From Corallococcus sp. AS-1-6 (GTDB lineage Bacteria; Myxococcota; Myxococcia; Myxococcales; Myxococcaceae), in the NCBI RefSeq assembly GCF_020037015.1, contig NZ_JAIQDE010000013.1, positions 186,001-250,000 on the forward strand: a stretch of DNA of 64,000 nt, in the 5' to 3' direction. Position numbers and translations under genes: made by a program. Below are positions 40,330-50,683 of this stretch, piece by piece. Numbering within the stretch: the first letter of the stretch is position 1; each line of letters starts with the position of its first letter. Under the pieces are notes generated by a model. That model worked only from the letters and a program-made list of their open reading frames with translations. It searched no databases and was not told the DNA's origin.

Positions 40330-43300
40330 ATGCGCTGTCCGGTCTGCCACCGCCGCCTCGCGCCCGGCGCGGCGTGCCCCGTGAATGGCGTCGCCGCCGG
40401 GGCCGGTGTCCCCCTGGAGCCGCTGGCGATTCCCGACGTCCCCGGCCTGTCCGGTGCCGCCCTGTTGGGGGTGGGGGGCTTTGCCCACGTCTTCACGGCG
40501 GTGCGCGAGTCGGACGGCCGCGAGGTGGCGCTCAAGGTGGGGCTGGGGCCGCACCATGCGCGCTTCGCCCACGAGGCGGAGGCGCTCCGGCGCGTCGGGC
40601 CTCCCACGGTCCCGGAGGTGCTGGAGGAGGGGCGGGTGGGGGGCAGGCCCTTCCTGGTGCAGGAGCTGCTGCGAGGGCAGACGCTCGCGGCGTGGATGGC
40701 GGCGCTGCCAGGGACGGGCGCGGCGTCCGTGGCGCGGGTGCGGGAGCTGCTGACGGGGCTGTGTCCGGCGGTGGCGCGCGTGCACGCGGTGGGGGTCGCG
40801 CACCGGGACCTCAAGCCGGAGAACATCTTCCTGCGTGAAGGTGGCGCGCTGAGCCTGTTGGACTTCGGGCTCGCGCGGTGGATGGACGCGGGGCCGGCGG
40901 AGGAGGCGGGGAACCGCGCGGGCACGACGGTCTACATGGCGCCGGAGCAGTGCCTGGACGCGCGCGGGGCGGGGCCGGCGGCGGACCTCTACGCGTTGGG
41001 AGTGCTGCTCTTCGAGCTGCTCACGGGGACGCCGCCGTTCCACGGCACGCCGGACGAGGTGCGCGAAGGCCACGTGAGCCAGCGTCCGCCGCGCGTGTCG
41101 GAGCGGGCCCCGGTCCCGGTGGCGCTGGACGCGGTGGTGGCGCGGTGTCTGGCCAAGGAGCCGGCGGAGCGGTACGCGAGCGCGGAGGAGGTGCTGGCCG
41201 CGTTCGAGGCGGCGTGCGCGGAAGGGCCTTCGCTGCCTGCTGTCGTCGGGGCGAGGGATGCGCGGCCGGCGCAGGGGCTGGCGACGTTCGCGGGCGCGCG
41301 GCCGGTGGCGGTGCTGGGGCTGCGCACGGCCGCGTCGGTGGAGGGGCTGGCCGCGACGCTGGAGCCGTTTGGCGGAGTGGTGGCGCGGGTCGCGGCGGGT
41401 GGCTACCTGCTCGTCTTCTGCGAGTCGTTGTCCGCGGAGGCGAACGTGCGCGCGGGCGCGCTCGCGGCGCGGCGGCTGGTGGAGTCCGGAGAGGCCTCGG
41501 CGGTGCTGCACGTCGCGGTGCTGTACGTGCATCCGGGCACCACGTTGCCGCGCATCGCCGGTGCCGCGCTGGAGCGGCCGGAGACGTGGTGGGGCAGGGC
41601 GCTCGCGCAGGGCGAAGTGCGGGTGACACCGGAAGCGGTCGCGCGGCTCGAGCCCGGTTGGATCGAGCCCGTCACCGGCGAGTCCACTCCGTCGCATGCG
41701 GCCAGAGAGGACGAACTCGCCGCGACGGGTGACGCCGCTGTGCCGCGAGCGGCCGTGGAGGGGACAGGCGGAGCGGTCTTCCGTCTGCGCCTCCATGACG
41801 AGGACGGCGCTCGCGTTGATGGCGAGCCCCCTCCATTCGTTGGCCGCGACGCGCTGCTGGAGGCACTGAGCGCGGACGCTGCGCGGAGCCTGTCGTCCTC
41901 GGCTCCGGGCCTGGGCGTGCTCACCGGCGAGGTGGGGCATGGCAAGTCACGGTTGCTCAAGGCGCTCGCGGTCCAGTTGGAGTCCGCGGGCCACGCGCGG
42001 GTCGTGCGTCTGCGCGCGCCCCCTCCTGATGCGTCGCTGTCCAACTCCCTGCTGGATGCCCTGCGCGCCGTCGTGGGCCGTCCTTCCGCGGAGCCCCGCA
42101 TCCTGGCCGAGGCACTCCTCGCCCAGGCCCGTGAAGCCCCGCTCGTGCTTTTGCTGGACGACGCGCACCTCGCGGATCCCTTGAGCCTGGATGTGCTCGA
42201 ACGCGCCACGCTCGCAGGGCCTCGGGCACCCCTTTGGATCTGCGTCGCTGGACGTCCTTCGCTCCTGGGCCTGCGTCCCCACCTGGGCGAGCGCAGCGCC
42301 CACGTCTCCCGCCACACGTTGCCGCCCCTGTCGCCGGAGGCGAGCCGCGCGGTGCTCGTCCACCTGCTGCGCCCCGCGGAGCACATCCCCGAACCCGTGC
42401 TCGCGCGCCTGGAACAACTGGCGCAGGGCGTGCCCCTGTCCCTCGTCGAGCTGGCTCGCGCGCTCCGCGCCGCCGGAGCCCTGCGCTCGGCGCCAGGGGG
42501 CGGATGGTACGTCGCGCCGGACGCGCTGCTGGACGTCTCCGTCACGCCGCTCTTTGAACGGCTGGCCCCGCGCGTGCTCGCGGGCCTCCCGGAAGCCCAC
42601 CGGGTGCTCGCGCGGCTGTGCGCGGTGCTGGGCACGGAGGTGGATGTCGCGCGCGTGGACGCAGCCCTGCGCCACCTGGCCGCTGGACCGGAGCTGTCTC
42701 GCGTCGCCGCGCTGGACGCGGGCGCGGGCCTGCAACGGCTGACCCGCGCGGGCCTCCTGCGGCCCACCGGCCCGGGCCGCTTCGCCTTCCGCCACCCGCT
42801 CCTGCGCGAGGCCCTGGAGGCCCTGCTTCCTCCCGCGCCCCGCCGCGCGCTGCACGCCGCCGCGCTCAAGGCCAGCGTAGGCGACGACGTGGCGGAACGC
42901 CGCCGCCGGGCCCACCACGCGGCCGTCTGCGGCGCCCACCTGGAGGCCTCGCGCGACTACCTGGCGCTCGCGGAGGAGGCCCGCTCCGGACACCTTCCCG
43001 TGGAAGCGGAGCAACACTACACGCGCGCGCTCGCGCTCCTCCCGGAGTCCGACGACGCGCGCCGGGCCCAGGCGCTCGCGGGACGGGGCAAGGTGCGCCA
43101 CCGCCTCCAGCGCTTCCGCGAAAGCCTCGCGGACCTGTCCGCCGCGCGCGCCCTGGCCCGCGTCCGGGGCGACGCCGCGCTCGAAGTGGACCTGCTGCTG
43201 GAGGAAGCCACCGCGCGCGACTGGATGGAGGACTCGGAGGGCTCCGCCGCCTGCACGCGCGAAGCGCTCGACGCCATCGAACCCCTGGACGCGCCGCGCC

Positions 43301-44184
43301 TGTCCCTCCGCTGTGGCCTCGCCCGCGGCCGCCTGCACGTGCGTCAGGGCGAGTGGGCCGCCGCGGCCCGCGTGCTCACCTCCACCGCCGAGGGCGCTGA
43401 ACGCGCCAGGGATCACGAGACGCTGGTCGTCTCCCTGGCCCTGCTGGGCGCGGCCCTCACCTTCCTGGACCGCGCACCGGAGGCCGCCGAACGCTTCGAC
43501 GAAGCCCTGGAGCGCTGTGAGGCCGCGGGCGACGGACTGCACAAGGCCGCCGTGCTGTGCAACCGCGTCCTCTTGTGGCTCCGCCAGGGAGACGTGCCCC
43601 GCATGGAGGCGGACCTGCGAAAGGCCATGGCCCTGGGCCGGGAGCTGGCCCACGCGCAGATGGAGCGCTGGTCCACCTTCAACCTGGCGGAGGTCCTCTA
43701 CATGCAGGGCCGCCTGGACGAAGCGCTCCCCCTCGCGCAGCGAGCGCACGAACTGGGCGTGCGCTTCTTCCGCGAACACCCCGTGCCCGTGGACGCGCTG
43801 CTCATCGCCCGCATCCAGGCCGCCGCGGGAGACGAGGCGGCGGCGGCCCGCCAGCTCGCCTGGATTTCGGAGCGCTGTCCGCCGGAGTCCCTGCCGCCCA
43901 CCGCCATCATGCGGCGGCTGGTGGAGATCCAGGTCCATCAACAGGCCACCGGCGCCTTCCGTGCGGCGGACTGGGCCGCGCTCCACGCGGAGGCGGACGC
44001 GCTGGCCTCGCCGGATGAGAAGGCGGAGATCCTCCTGCAGGCCACCGGCATCGCGCGCCGCACGGGCGCCATGGAAGAAGCCCGCGCGTGGCTCGAGCGC
44101 GCCAGACCCGCCGTGGCGGAAGCCCCGCTGTGGTCTACGCGTTTCCACGCATTGCGTGCCGCGCTCGCACCCGCAGCGCTGTAA
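40330..44184 (+). CDS. Large Ser/Thr kinase with zinc-ribbon, cyclase-like, AAA and TPR regions
   Basis: A 1284-aa cytoplasmic regulator. Residues 3-20 hold a Cys pair (C-P-V-C-H-R) and a further C-P, suggesting a zinc ribbon. The kinase domain (about 45-300) has G-V-G-G-F-A-H-V-F, V-A-L-K-V, A-H-R-D-L-K-P-E-N, L-L-D-F-G and Y-M-A-P-E-Q. Residues about 320-460 resemble the fold pattern of a nucleotide cyclase domain but show no catalytic signature. An AAA/STAND-type ATPase follows with Walker A G-E-V-G-H-G-K-S near 533-540 and Walker B L-V-L-L-L-D-D-A-H. The C-terminal 450 residues are TPR-like helical repeats. This layout matches multidomain kinases common in myxobacteria that relay signals through protein scaffolds. 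It may be co-transcribed with the OPT gene. Confidence 0.9.
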   Translation: MRCPVCHRRLAPGAACPVNGVAAGAGVPLEPLAIPDVPGLSGAALLGVGGFAHVFTAVRESDGREVALKVGLGPHHARFAHEAEALRRVGPPTVPEVLEEGRVGGRPFLVQELLRGQTLAAWMAALPGTGAASVARVRELLTGLCPAVARVHAVGVAHRDLKPENIFLREGGALSLLDFGLARWMDAGPAEEAGNRAGTTVYMAPEQCLDARGAGPAADLYALGVLLFELLTGTPPFHGTPDEVREGHVSQRPPRVSERAPVPVALDAVVARCLAKEPAERYASAEEVLAAFEAACAEGPSLPAVVGARDARPAQGLATFAGARPVAVLGLRTAASVEGLAATLEPFGGVVARVAAGGYLLVFCESLSAEANVRAGALAARRLVESGEASAVLHVAVLYVHPGTTLPRIAGAALERPETWWGRALAQGEVRVTPEAVARLEPGWIEPVTGESTPSHAAREDELAATGDAAVPRAAVEGTGGAVFRLRLHDEDGARVDGEPPPFVGRDALLEALSADAARSLSSSAPGLGVLTGEVGHGKSRLLKALAVQLESAGHARVVRLRAPPPDASLSNSLLDALRAVVGRPSAEPRILAEALLAQAREAPLVLLLDDAHLADPLSLDVLERATLAGPRAPLWICVAGRPSLLGLRPHLGERSAHVSRHTLPPLSPEASRAVLVHLLRPAEHIPEPVLARLEQLAQGVPLSLVELARALRAAGALRSAPGGGWYVAPDALLDVSVTPLFERLAPRVLAGLPEAHRVLARLCAVLGTEVDVARVDAALRHLAAGPELSRVAALDAGAGLQRLTRAGLLRPTGPGRFAFRHPLLREALEALLPPAPRRALHAAALKASVGDDVAERRRRAHHAAVCGAHLEASRDYLALAEEARSGHLPVEAEQHYTRALALLPESDDARRAQALAGRGKVRHRLQRFRESLADLSAARALARVRGDAALEVDLLLEEATARDWMEDSEGSAACTREALDAIEPLDAPRLSLRCGLARGRLHVRQGEWAAAARVLTSTAEGAERARDHETLVVSLALLGAALTFLDRAPEAAERFDEALERCEAAGDGLHKAAVLCNRVLLWLRQGDVPRMEADLRKAMALGRELAHAQMERWSTFNLAEVLYMQGRLDEALPLAQRAHELGVRFFREHPVPVDALLIARIQAAAGDEAAAARQLAWISERCPPESLPPTAIMRRLVEIQVHQQATGAFRAADWAALHAEADALASPDEKAEILLQATGIARRTGAMEEARAWLERARPAVAEAPLWSTRFHALRAALAPAAL

Positions 44185-44303
44185 CGGGAAGCGCTACACG
44201 GTGCCGCGCACGTAACCTTTCGCGCTACAGGGAGACAAGAAGGCCGCGCCTGGGGTTTCCTTCCCCTCCCATTTCCGAATCCTGCCCAAGGAGTGTTCGC
44301 GCG

Positions 44304-45869
44304 ATGGCCTCCTCCGTCCTCCGAGTCCCCTGGTGTTTCCTGTTGCTGGCCCTGACCGGCTGCGAGCCCGCGCTCCCGGAAGACACCACCTCCAGCGCCG
44401 ACGCGGACGTGGCGCTCGGCAAGAGCGAGGCGGACATCCGCATCGCCAACTCGCTCCTCACGCGGGAGCTGGTGCTCAACGCCATCGCCGCGAACCACGA
44501 CGCCAACGAGGCGCTGTCCACCCACTCGCTGGAGTCCCTCTTCGACCCTGACGTGATGAGCCCCGGCGCGGACAGCGCGCTCGTCAACCACCAGCTCCGC
44601 GACCCGTACGCGCAGCGCTTCATGGCGTACCTGGTGAGCTGCGCGCTGGGCGAGGGGGAGACGCTCGAATGGCTCAACCCCTTCCTGTCCGCCGGCTCCC
44701 AGCGCAGTGAATGGGCCGGCTCCGCGGGCCTCTGCCCGTGGTGGCGCACGCAGGCGCCGGGCGACGCGTGCCTCCGGCGCGTGACGGCGTGCCTCCTGTC
44801 GCGCAACAACGGCCTGGGCTACCGCGTGGAGCTGTCCATGCGCGGCGAAATCCGTGAGCCCGCGGCCTCCATCGCGGAGCCGTTCTCGCTGGACCCGTGG
44901 TCGGTGCCGCTGGACCAGGTGCCGACCGCGACGTCGTCGGTGAACAGCGCCGTGCCGTGCGGCTCCCAGACGCTGGGCGCGGATCGGGACTGCGGCTGGA
45001 AGATGCACTCGGTGGGGTGGTGCCCGGCGAACCAGACCATCTCCGTGGGCGCGGGGGGCCCGGCGATCTGCCCGTCCGGGACGCCGCTGGGCTCCAGCTC
45101 CGAAGCGCGCATGGTGCTGCGCGTGTGCCGGGGCATCGCCGGCTGCGACAAGGCGGACGCGCGGCACGTGGAGTCCAGCCAGGGGTGCGTGCCGGAGTCC
45201 ACGGACCCCTCGTCCTCCACGGACACGGACCCCTCCGTGACCTTCACCTGCCCCGCGGCGGGTGGGTACTTCACGGTGATGACCGCGCCCTGGGACAGCG
45301 ACGTGGAGGGCACGGCGACCGTGGGCGTCTCGGCCGGCGTGCAGGCGCCGCTCTCCGAGCGCGCCGTGTACCGGGTCCGCGAGGGCGCCTTCTACGGCAA
45401 CCTCTTCGGCGCGGAGGCGCTCCGCGGCGACATCAACGTGACGGTGACGTTGGTGGCGGGGTCGAAGGACCGCTACACCGTCAACCGCCCGAAGGGCCGC
45501 CAGTCGAAGCCCATCTTCAAGGACCTCTACTCCTGCTACGACCCGGGCTGGGTGTACGGCCGGGCCTACGCGACCTACCGCGTGTGCGCGCTGCCGGGCA
45601 CGGAGGAGGACTGCGCGGCCACCGTGACGGGCCCGTGCTGGACCCCCGACGCGAGCATCGCCCGCCAGTGCAAGACGCAGGACGGCCCGCTGCTGGCGGG
45701 TGACGGCGACTTCGAGCTCTGCAAGGACACGTCCGGCCGCGTCTGGGAGGAGCCCATCACCGTCTACCTGAATGGCGCGTGCGACCTGGTGGATGAGCAG
45801 CACCGCGACCTGTGCAAGCGCTGGACGGAGCCCCCGCCGCCGCAGGAGACGTCCCGGGGCAAGTGGTAG
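44304..45869 (+). CDS. Cys-rich lipoprotein of unknown function
   Basis: A 521-aa protein with a type II signal peptide and lipobox L-A-L-T-G-C. It has about two dozen cysteines, many in short pairs (L-C-P-W-W, C-G-S-Q, C-P-A-N, V-C-R-G-I-A-G-C), as in extracytoplasmic disulfide-rich proteins of myxobacteria. No catalytic motif is recognised. The ATG at 44304 has AAGGAG 10 nt upstream; the 120 bp before it follow the kinase gene. The next gene, a Ser/Thr kinase, begins 3 bp after the stop, so the lipoprotein and kinase are probably one operon and may function together at the envelope, but nothing in the sequence shows contact. Confidence 0.82.
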   Translation: MASSVLRVPWCFLLLALTGCEPALPEDTTSSADADVALGKSEADIRIANSLLTRELVLNAIAANHDANEALSTHSLESLFDPDVMSPGADSALVNHQLRDPYAQRFMAYLVSCALGEGETLEWLNPFLSAGSQRSEWAGSAGLCPWWRTQAPGDACLRRVTACLLSRNNGLGYRVELSMRGEIREPAASIAEPFSLDPWSVPLDQVPTATSSVNSAVPCGSQTLGADRDCGWKMHSVGWCPANQTISVGAGGPAICPSGTPLGSSSEARMVLRVCRGIAGCDKADARHVESSQGCVPESTDPSSSTDTDPSVTFTCPAAGGYFTVMTAPWDSDVEGTATVGVSAGVQAPLSERAVYRVREGAFYGNLFGAEALRGDINVTVTLVAGSKDRYTVNRPKGRQSKPIFKDLYSCYDPGWVYGRAYATYRVCALPGTEEDCAATVTGPCWTPDASIARQCKTQDGPLLAGDGDFELCKDTSGRVWEEPITVYLNGACDLVDEQHRDLCKRWTEPPPPQETSRGKW

Positions 45870-45872
45870 CCC

Positions 45873-47288
45873 ATGGCGGGCAACGGCGAGGAGTCCCTCT
45901 ATGGCGAGGAGCTGCGGCCCGGGGCGCTCGTGGGCGAGTGGGTCGTGGACCGGGTCCAGGTCCACGGCCCGGTGTCCGCGCTGTATCGGGCGCGGCACGC
46001 GCGGTCCGGCGTGCCCGCGGCGCTGAAGGTGCTGCACCCGCAGGTGGCCGCGGCGGCGGTGGCGCTGCGGCGCTTCCGGCGTGAAGCGGCCACGCTCCAG
46101 CGGCTGCGCCACCCGCACATCGTCACGGTGCTGGGGTACGGCGAGCTGTCGGACGGCCGTCCCTTCATCGCCATGGAGTGGCTGGAGGGACAGGACCTGG
46201 CGGCGGAGCTGGCCACGCGAGGGCCCCTGTCGCCGCGCGAGGTGCTGGAGGTGATGGAGCAGGTGGGCGCGGCGCTGCGGGTGGCGCACGCGGCGGGCGT
46301 GGTGCACCGCGACCTCAAGGTGCAGAACGTGGTGCGGCTGGCACCGGGGCGCGGTGGCCCCGCCGTGAAGCTGGTGGACTTCGGCGTGGCGAAGGGGCTG
46401 GTGCCGGGCGCGCCGGGCAGCTCGTCGCTCACGCACACCGGCGTGGTGCTGGGCACGCCGCTGTCCATGGCGCCGGAGCAGATCCGCGGCGAGGTGCCGG
46501 ACGCGCGCACGGACCTGTACGCCGCGGGCGTGCTGCTCTTCCAGTTGCTCACGGGCATGCCGCCCTTCCAGGGCACCACGCGCCACGACGTGGAGCAGCA
46601 ACACCTGCACGCGCCGCCGCCACGTCCCGGAGAGCACGCGCCGGTGTCCGCCGCGCTGGACGCGGTGGTGCTGCGCTGTCTGCGCAAGGCGCGCGAGGAG
46701 CGCCACCCGGACGTGGACGCGCTCCTGGAGGACCTGCGGGGCGCGGTGCTGGGAGGCGCGGCGCCGGTGGAGGTGCCGCGCGCGGTGGGCCTGTACGTGG
46801 AGGCCCGGCTGACGGGAGCACTGGACGCGGGCGCCATGGAGGACCTGGACGCGAGCCTGGAGCGCGCGAGCACCCTGGCGCGCGAGGCCGGGCTGGAGGT
46901 GCGGGTGATGGGCGGCGCGTGCCTGCTCGCCGTGGCCAGCCTCCCGGACGACGTGCGCCGGGAGCGGGAGCTGCGCGCACGCGTGCTGGACGTGGGGCTC
47001 GCGCTGACGGGCCAGGGTCCCTCCGACGCGCGCCTGCACGTCACCGTGCACGTGGACCGGCTGACGTCACGCGAAGAGGCCCACGGCTGGACGGAGTCCA
47101 CGGCCTCCGCGTGGGACGGGGCGGGCGGGGAAGGGGGCCTGCTCCACCTGCCCGGCTGGGTGCGGGACGACGCGGAAGCCGCCACGCCCATCGTCACCGG
47201 CGCGGCGCTGCGGGGGCTGGAGGCGGACTTCATGGCCAGCCCGGTGCCGGAGGCTCCCGAGCGCTGGCGGCTCTCCTCCCGGCGCTGA
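45873..47288 (+). CDS. Cytoplasmic Ser/Thr protein kinase with C-terminal cyclase-like domain
   Basis: A 471-aa protein. The kinase domain (about 20-285) has A-A-L-K-V-L, V-H-R-D-L-K-V-Q-N (Gln in place of the more usual Pro/Ala-Glu), V-D-F-G-V-A-K and S-M-A-P-E-Q. The Gly-rich loop is degenerate (V-H-G-P-V-S-A-L-Y), so ATP binding may be altered. Residues about 300-400 (V-G-L-Y-V-E-A-R-L, L-E-V-R-V-M-G-G-A-C-L-L-A-V-A) look like the degenerate cyclase-type region in the large kinase at 40330. No membrane helix is present. It follows the lipoprotein gene with a 3-bp gap and ends 6 bp from the convergent FHA-sigma54 gene. Confidence 0.88.
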   Translation: MAGNGEESLYGEELRPGALVGEWVVDRVQVHGPVSALYRARHARSGVPAALKVLHPQVAAAAVALRRFRREAATLQRLRHPHIVTVLGYGELSDGRPFIAMEWLEGQDLAAELATRGPLSPREVLEVMEQVGAALRVAHAAGVVHRDLKVQNVVRLAPGRGGPAVKLVDFGVAKGLVPGAPGSSSLTHTGVVLGTPLSMAPEQIRGEVPDARTDLYAAGVLLFQLLTGMPPFQGTTRHDVEQQHLHAPPPRPGEHAPVSAALDAVVLRCLRKAREERHPDVDALLEDLRGAVLGGAAPVEVPRAVGLYVEARLTGALDAGAMEDLDASLERASTLAREAGLEVRVMGGACLLAVASLPDDVRRERELRARVLDVGLALTGQGPSDARLHVTVHVDRLTSREEAHGWTESTASAWDGAGGEGGLLHLPGWVRDDAEAATPIVTGAALRGLEADFMASPVPEAPERWRLSSRR

Positions 47289-47294
47289 AGCCGC

Positions 47295-48710
<1,416 letters not shown>

Positions 48711-48733
48711 GCGGCTGAAACTACCACGTCCGG

Positions 48734-48773
48734 GCCACCCGGGGCTGCGGCAGCCGGGTGTCCTCCAGGACAC
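48734..48773. promoter_or_regulatory. Hairpin and 16-bp palindrome between ZIP and FHA-sigma54 genes
   Basis: A GC-rich imperfect dyad (CACCCGG...CCGGGTG, about 48736-48760) is followed by the perfect palindrome GTGTCCT-cc-AGGACAC at 48758-48773. The pair lies 28 bp past the ZIP stop and about 50 bp before the FHA-sigma54 ATG, all on the minus strand. It could end the ZIP transcript or act as an operator for the activator gene. Confidence 0.4.
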
Positions 48774-48800
48774 AGACGCGGCTCGCGCGCACGCAAAGCA

Positions 48801-49598
48801 TCAGCTCAGCGTCACGTCCAGGAACATCATCAGCACGAAGCCCACCATCAGCCCTGCGGTGGCCTCCTTCGCGTACTCCTGGCGGTGGCTTTCGGGGATC
48901 ATCTCGTCGCTGACGACGTACAGCATGGAGCCGCCCGCGAACGCGAGCGCCCACGGCAGCACGCCCGACGCGAACGACGTGGCGAAGAAGCCCACCAGCG
49001 CGGCCACGCCCTCCACCAGCCCCGTGTAGAGCGCCACCAGCACCGCCTGCTTGCGGCTGTACGCCACGCCCATCAGCGCCAGCGCGACGACGAAGCCCTC
49101 CGGGATGTCCTGCAGCCCGATGCCCACGAGGATGGGCACGGCGATGGTCATGGAGCGGCTGCCCACGCCGGTGCCCACCGCCAGGCCCTCCGGGAAGTTG
49201 TGCAGCGCGATGGCCAGCACGAACAGCCAGATGCGCTTCAGGTTCACCGCCTCCGCGTTGCCCTCCTGCCCCTTGATGAAGTGCTCGTGGGGGATGAAGC
49301 GGTTGCACAGGTGCAGGAACAGGCCGCCCACCAGCATGCTGCCGCCCACCACCAGCGCGGGCACGAAGCGCGACGTGGAGCGCTCCTCCGCCAGGTGGAT
49401 GGCGGGGACGACGAGCGAGAAGGCCGTGGCCGCGAGCATCACGCCCGCGCTGAAGCCCATCAGCACGTCCTTGGTGCGCTGGGAGATGCCGCCCATGGCC
49501 AGGGCGGGCACGGCGCCCAGGCTGGTGGACAGGACGGTGACGGCGCTGCCAACGAGCGCCAGGGCGAGGGTGGACGAGCCGAAACCGCTGTCGGACAT
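48801..49598 (-). CDS. ZIP-family metal transporter, GufA-like
   Basis: A 265-aa membrane protein with about eight hydrophobic helices and the metal-site motifs H-N-F-P-E-G in helix 4 and Q-D-I-P-E-G in helix 5, which define the ZIP family; the short cytoplasmic loop carries H-E-H. The closest recognisable type is GufA, first named in Myxococcus. It should import zinc or related divalent metals across the inner membrane. The ATG at 49598 has GAGGGGG immediately upstream. It lies 104 bp after the HEAT-like pair on the same strand and may have its own promoter. Confidence 0.92.
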   Translation of the reverse strand: MSDSGFGSSTLALALVGSAVTVLSTSLGAVPALAMGGISQRTKDVLMGFSAGVMLAATAFSLVVPAIHLAEERSTSRFVPALVVGGSMLVGGLFLHLCNRFIPHEHFIKGQEGNAEAVNLKRIWLFVLAIALHNFPEGLAVGTGVGSRSMTIAVPILVGIGLQDIPEGFVVALALMGVAYSRKQAVLVALYTGLVEGVAALVGFFATSFASGVLPWALAFAGGSMLYVVSDEMIPESHRQEYAKEATAGLMVGFVLMMFLDVTLS

Positions 49599-49702
49599 GG
49601 CCCCCTCAACCTGTCGCACTCCCCGCCGCCCGGCCACCTTTTCAGCAGGGGCCGGGCACGAGGGATGCCCGCCATGGAACAACCGCGCCGGGAGGGACGC
49701 AC

Positions 49703-50683
49703 TCAGGGCGACAGGCGCTGCTTCTCCCGCTGGATGAGGTGCCACTCCTGGAGGTTCTTCTGGAGCGCGGACAGCCACGCGTCGATCTCCGGATCCAGGC
49801 GCTTGTCCACGCCGCGCAGGGACTCCAGCAGCGGCCGGGCGCCGGACTGGCCCAGCCGCGCCAGGCCCTCCAGCGCGGACTTGCGCACCGCCAGGTCGCT
49901 GTCGCTCCGGTACAGCGACGTGAGCGAGCGGCGCGCGCCCGCGGACTCGGAGCCCGGCACACCGCCCAGCGCCTTCGCCGCCGCCGCGCGCAGGCCCGCG
50001 TCCTCCGAACGCAGTTGCTGGGTGAGCTTGCGCACCACCTCCGGGCTCGCGGCCTCCATGGAGACCTCGCCCAGCAGGCGCTTTGCCAGCGCGGGGTCGT
50101 CCGTGGCCGTGGCGACCTTCACCGCCGCCTCCGCCAGCTCCGGGTTGTGGCCGAAGTAGATGCCGGCGCTCTCCGTCACCAGGTTCTCCACCACCGCCTG
50201 ACGCACCTCCGGCGCGCTGTCGCGCACGAGCTGCTCGTAGTTCACCACGTCGCCGTTCTTCGCCATGAACTCCACGGACGGGGAGCCCTGGAGCGCACGC
50301 ACGGCGGCGGCGCGCAGGCCGGGGTCCGCGTCCTGGCTCGCGCGGGAGAGCAGCGGCTGGAGCAGCTCCGGCTTCTGGGCGTTGCTCGCCTTGGTGGCCA
50401 GCGCCGCGCCCACGGCCTCCAGCACGGCGGGGTCGCGCTCCTGGCTCACCACCCGGCCCAGGGCCTCTGGCGGCAGGGCGATGGCGGCCTCCTTCAAGCG
50501 CAGCCGCGCGTACTTGCGGTACGCGGGCGAGCCCGTCCGCATGGCCACGCGCACCTCGTCCAGCATGCCCTCCACCGTGCAGGCCGTCCGGGTGGGGACG
50601 GCGACGGGCGCGCCCTGCGCCAGGGCCAGGCCGGGCAACAGCGCCAGCCAGAGCACCCCGGCCTTCTTCGTTCGCGAGCCCAT
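49703..50683 (-). CDS. Exported HEAT-repeat-like protein
   Basis: A 326-aa protein with a Sec signal peptide (K-K-A-G-V-L-W-L-A-L-L-P-G-L-A-L-A-Q). The rest is helical repeats of HEAT/PBS-lyase type, such as D-P-A-V-L-E-A-V-G-A-A-L-A, D-P-G-L-R-A-A-A-V-R-A-L and D-L-A-V-R-K-S-A-L-E-G-L-A. Such proteins are scaffolds. Its ATG overlaps the TGA of the upstream gene (TGATG at 50681-50685), so the two related proteins are translationally coupled and probably act as a pair in the periplasm. No enzymatic motif is present. Confidence 0.85.
   Translation of the reverse strand: MGSRTKKAGVLWLALLPGLALAQGAPVAVPTRTACTVEGMLDEVRVAMRTGSPAYRKYARLRLKEAAIALPPEALGRVVSQERDPAVLEAVGAALATKASNAQKPELLQPLLSRASQDADPGLRAAAVRALQGSPSVEFMAKNGDVVNYEQLVRDSAPEVRQAVVENLVTESAGIYFGHNPELAEAAVKVATATDDPALAKRLLGEVSMEAASPEVVRKLTQQLRSEDAGLRAAAAKALGGVPGSESAGARRSLTSLYRSDSDLAVRKSALEGLARLGQSGARPLLESLRGVDKRLDPEIDAWLSALQKNLQEWHLIQREKQRLSP

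Noticed and set aside
43938..47051. A 1037-codon minus-strand open frame across the lipoprotein and kinase genes
   Set aside because: No recognisable family and the same Arg/His/Ala bias; the plus-strand genes carry lipobox, kinase motifs and ribosome binding sites.
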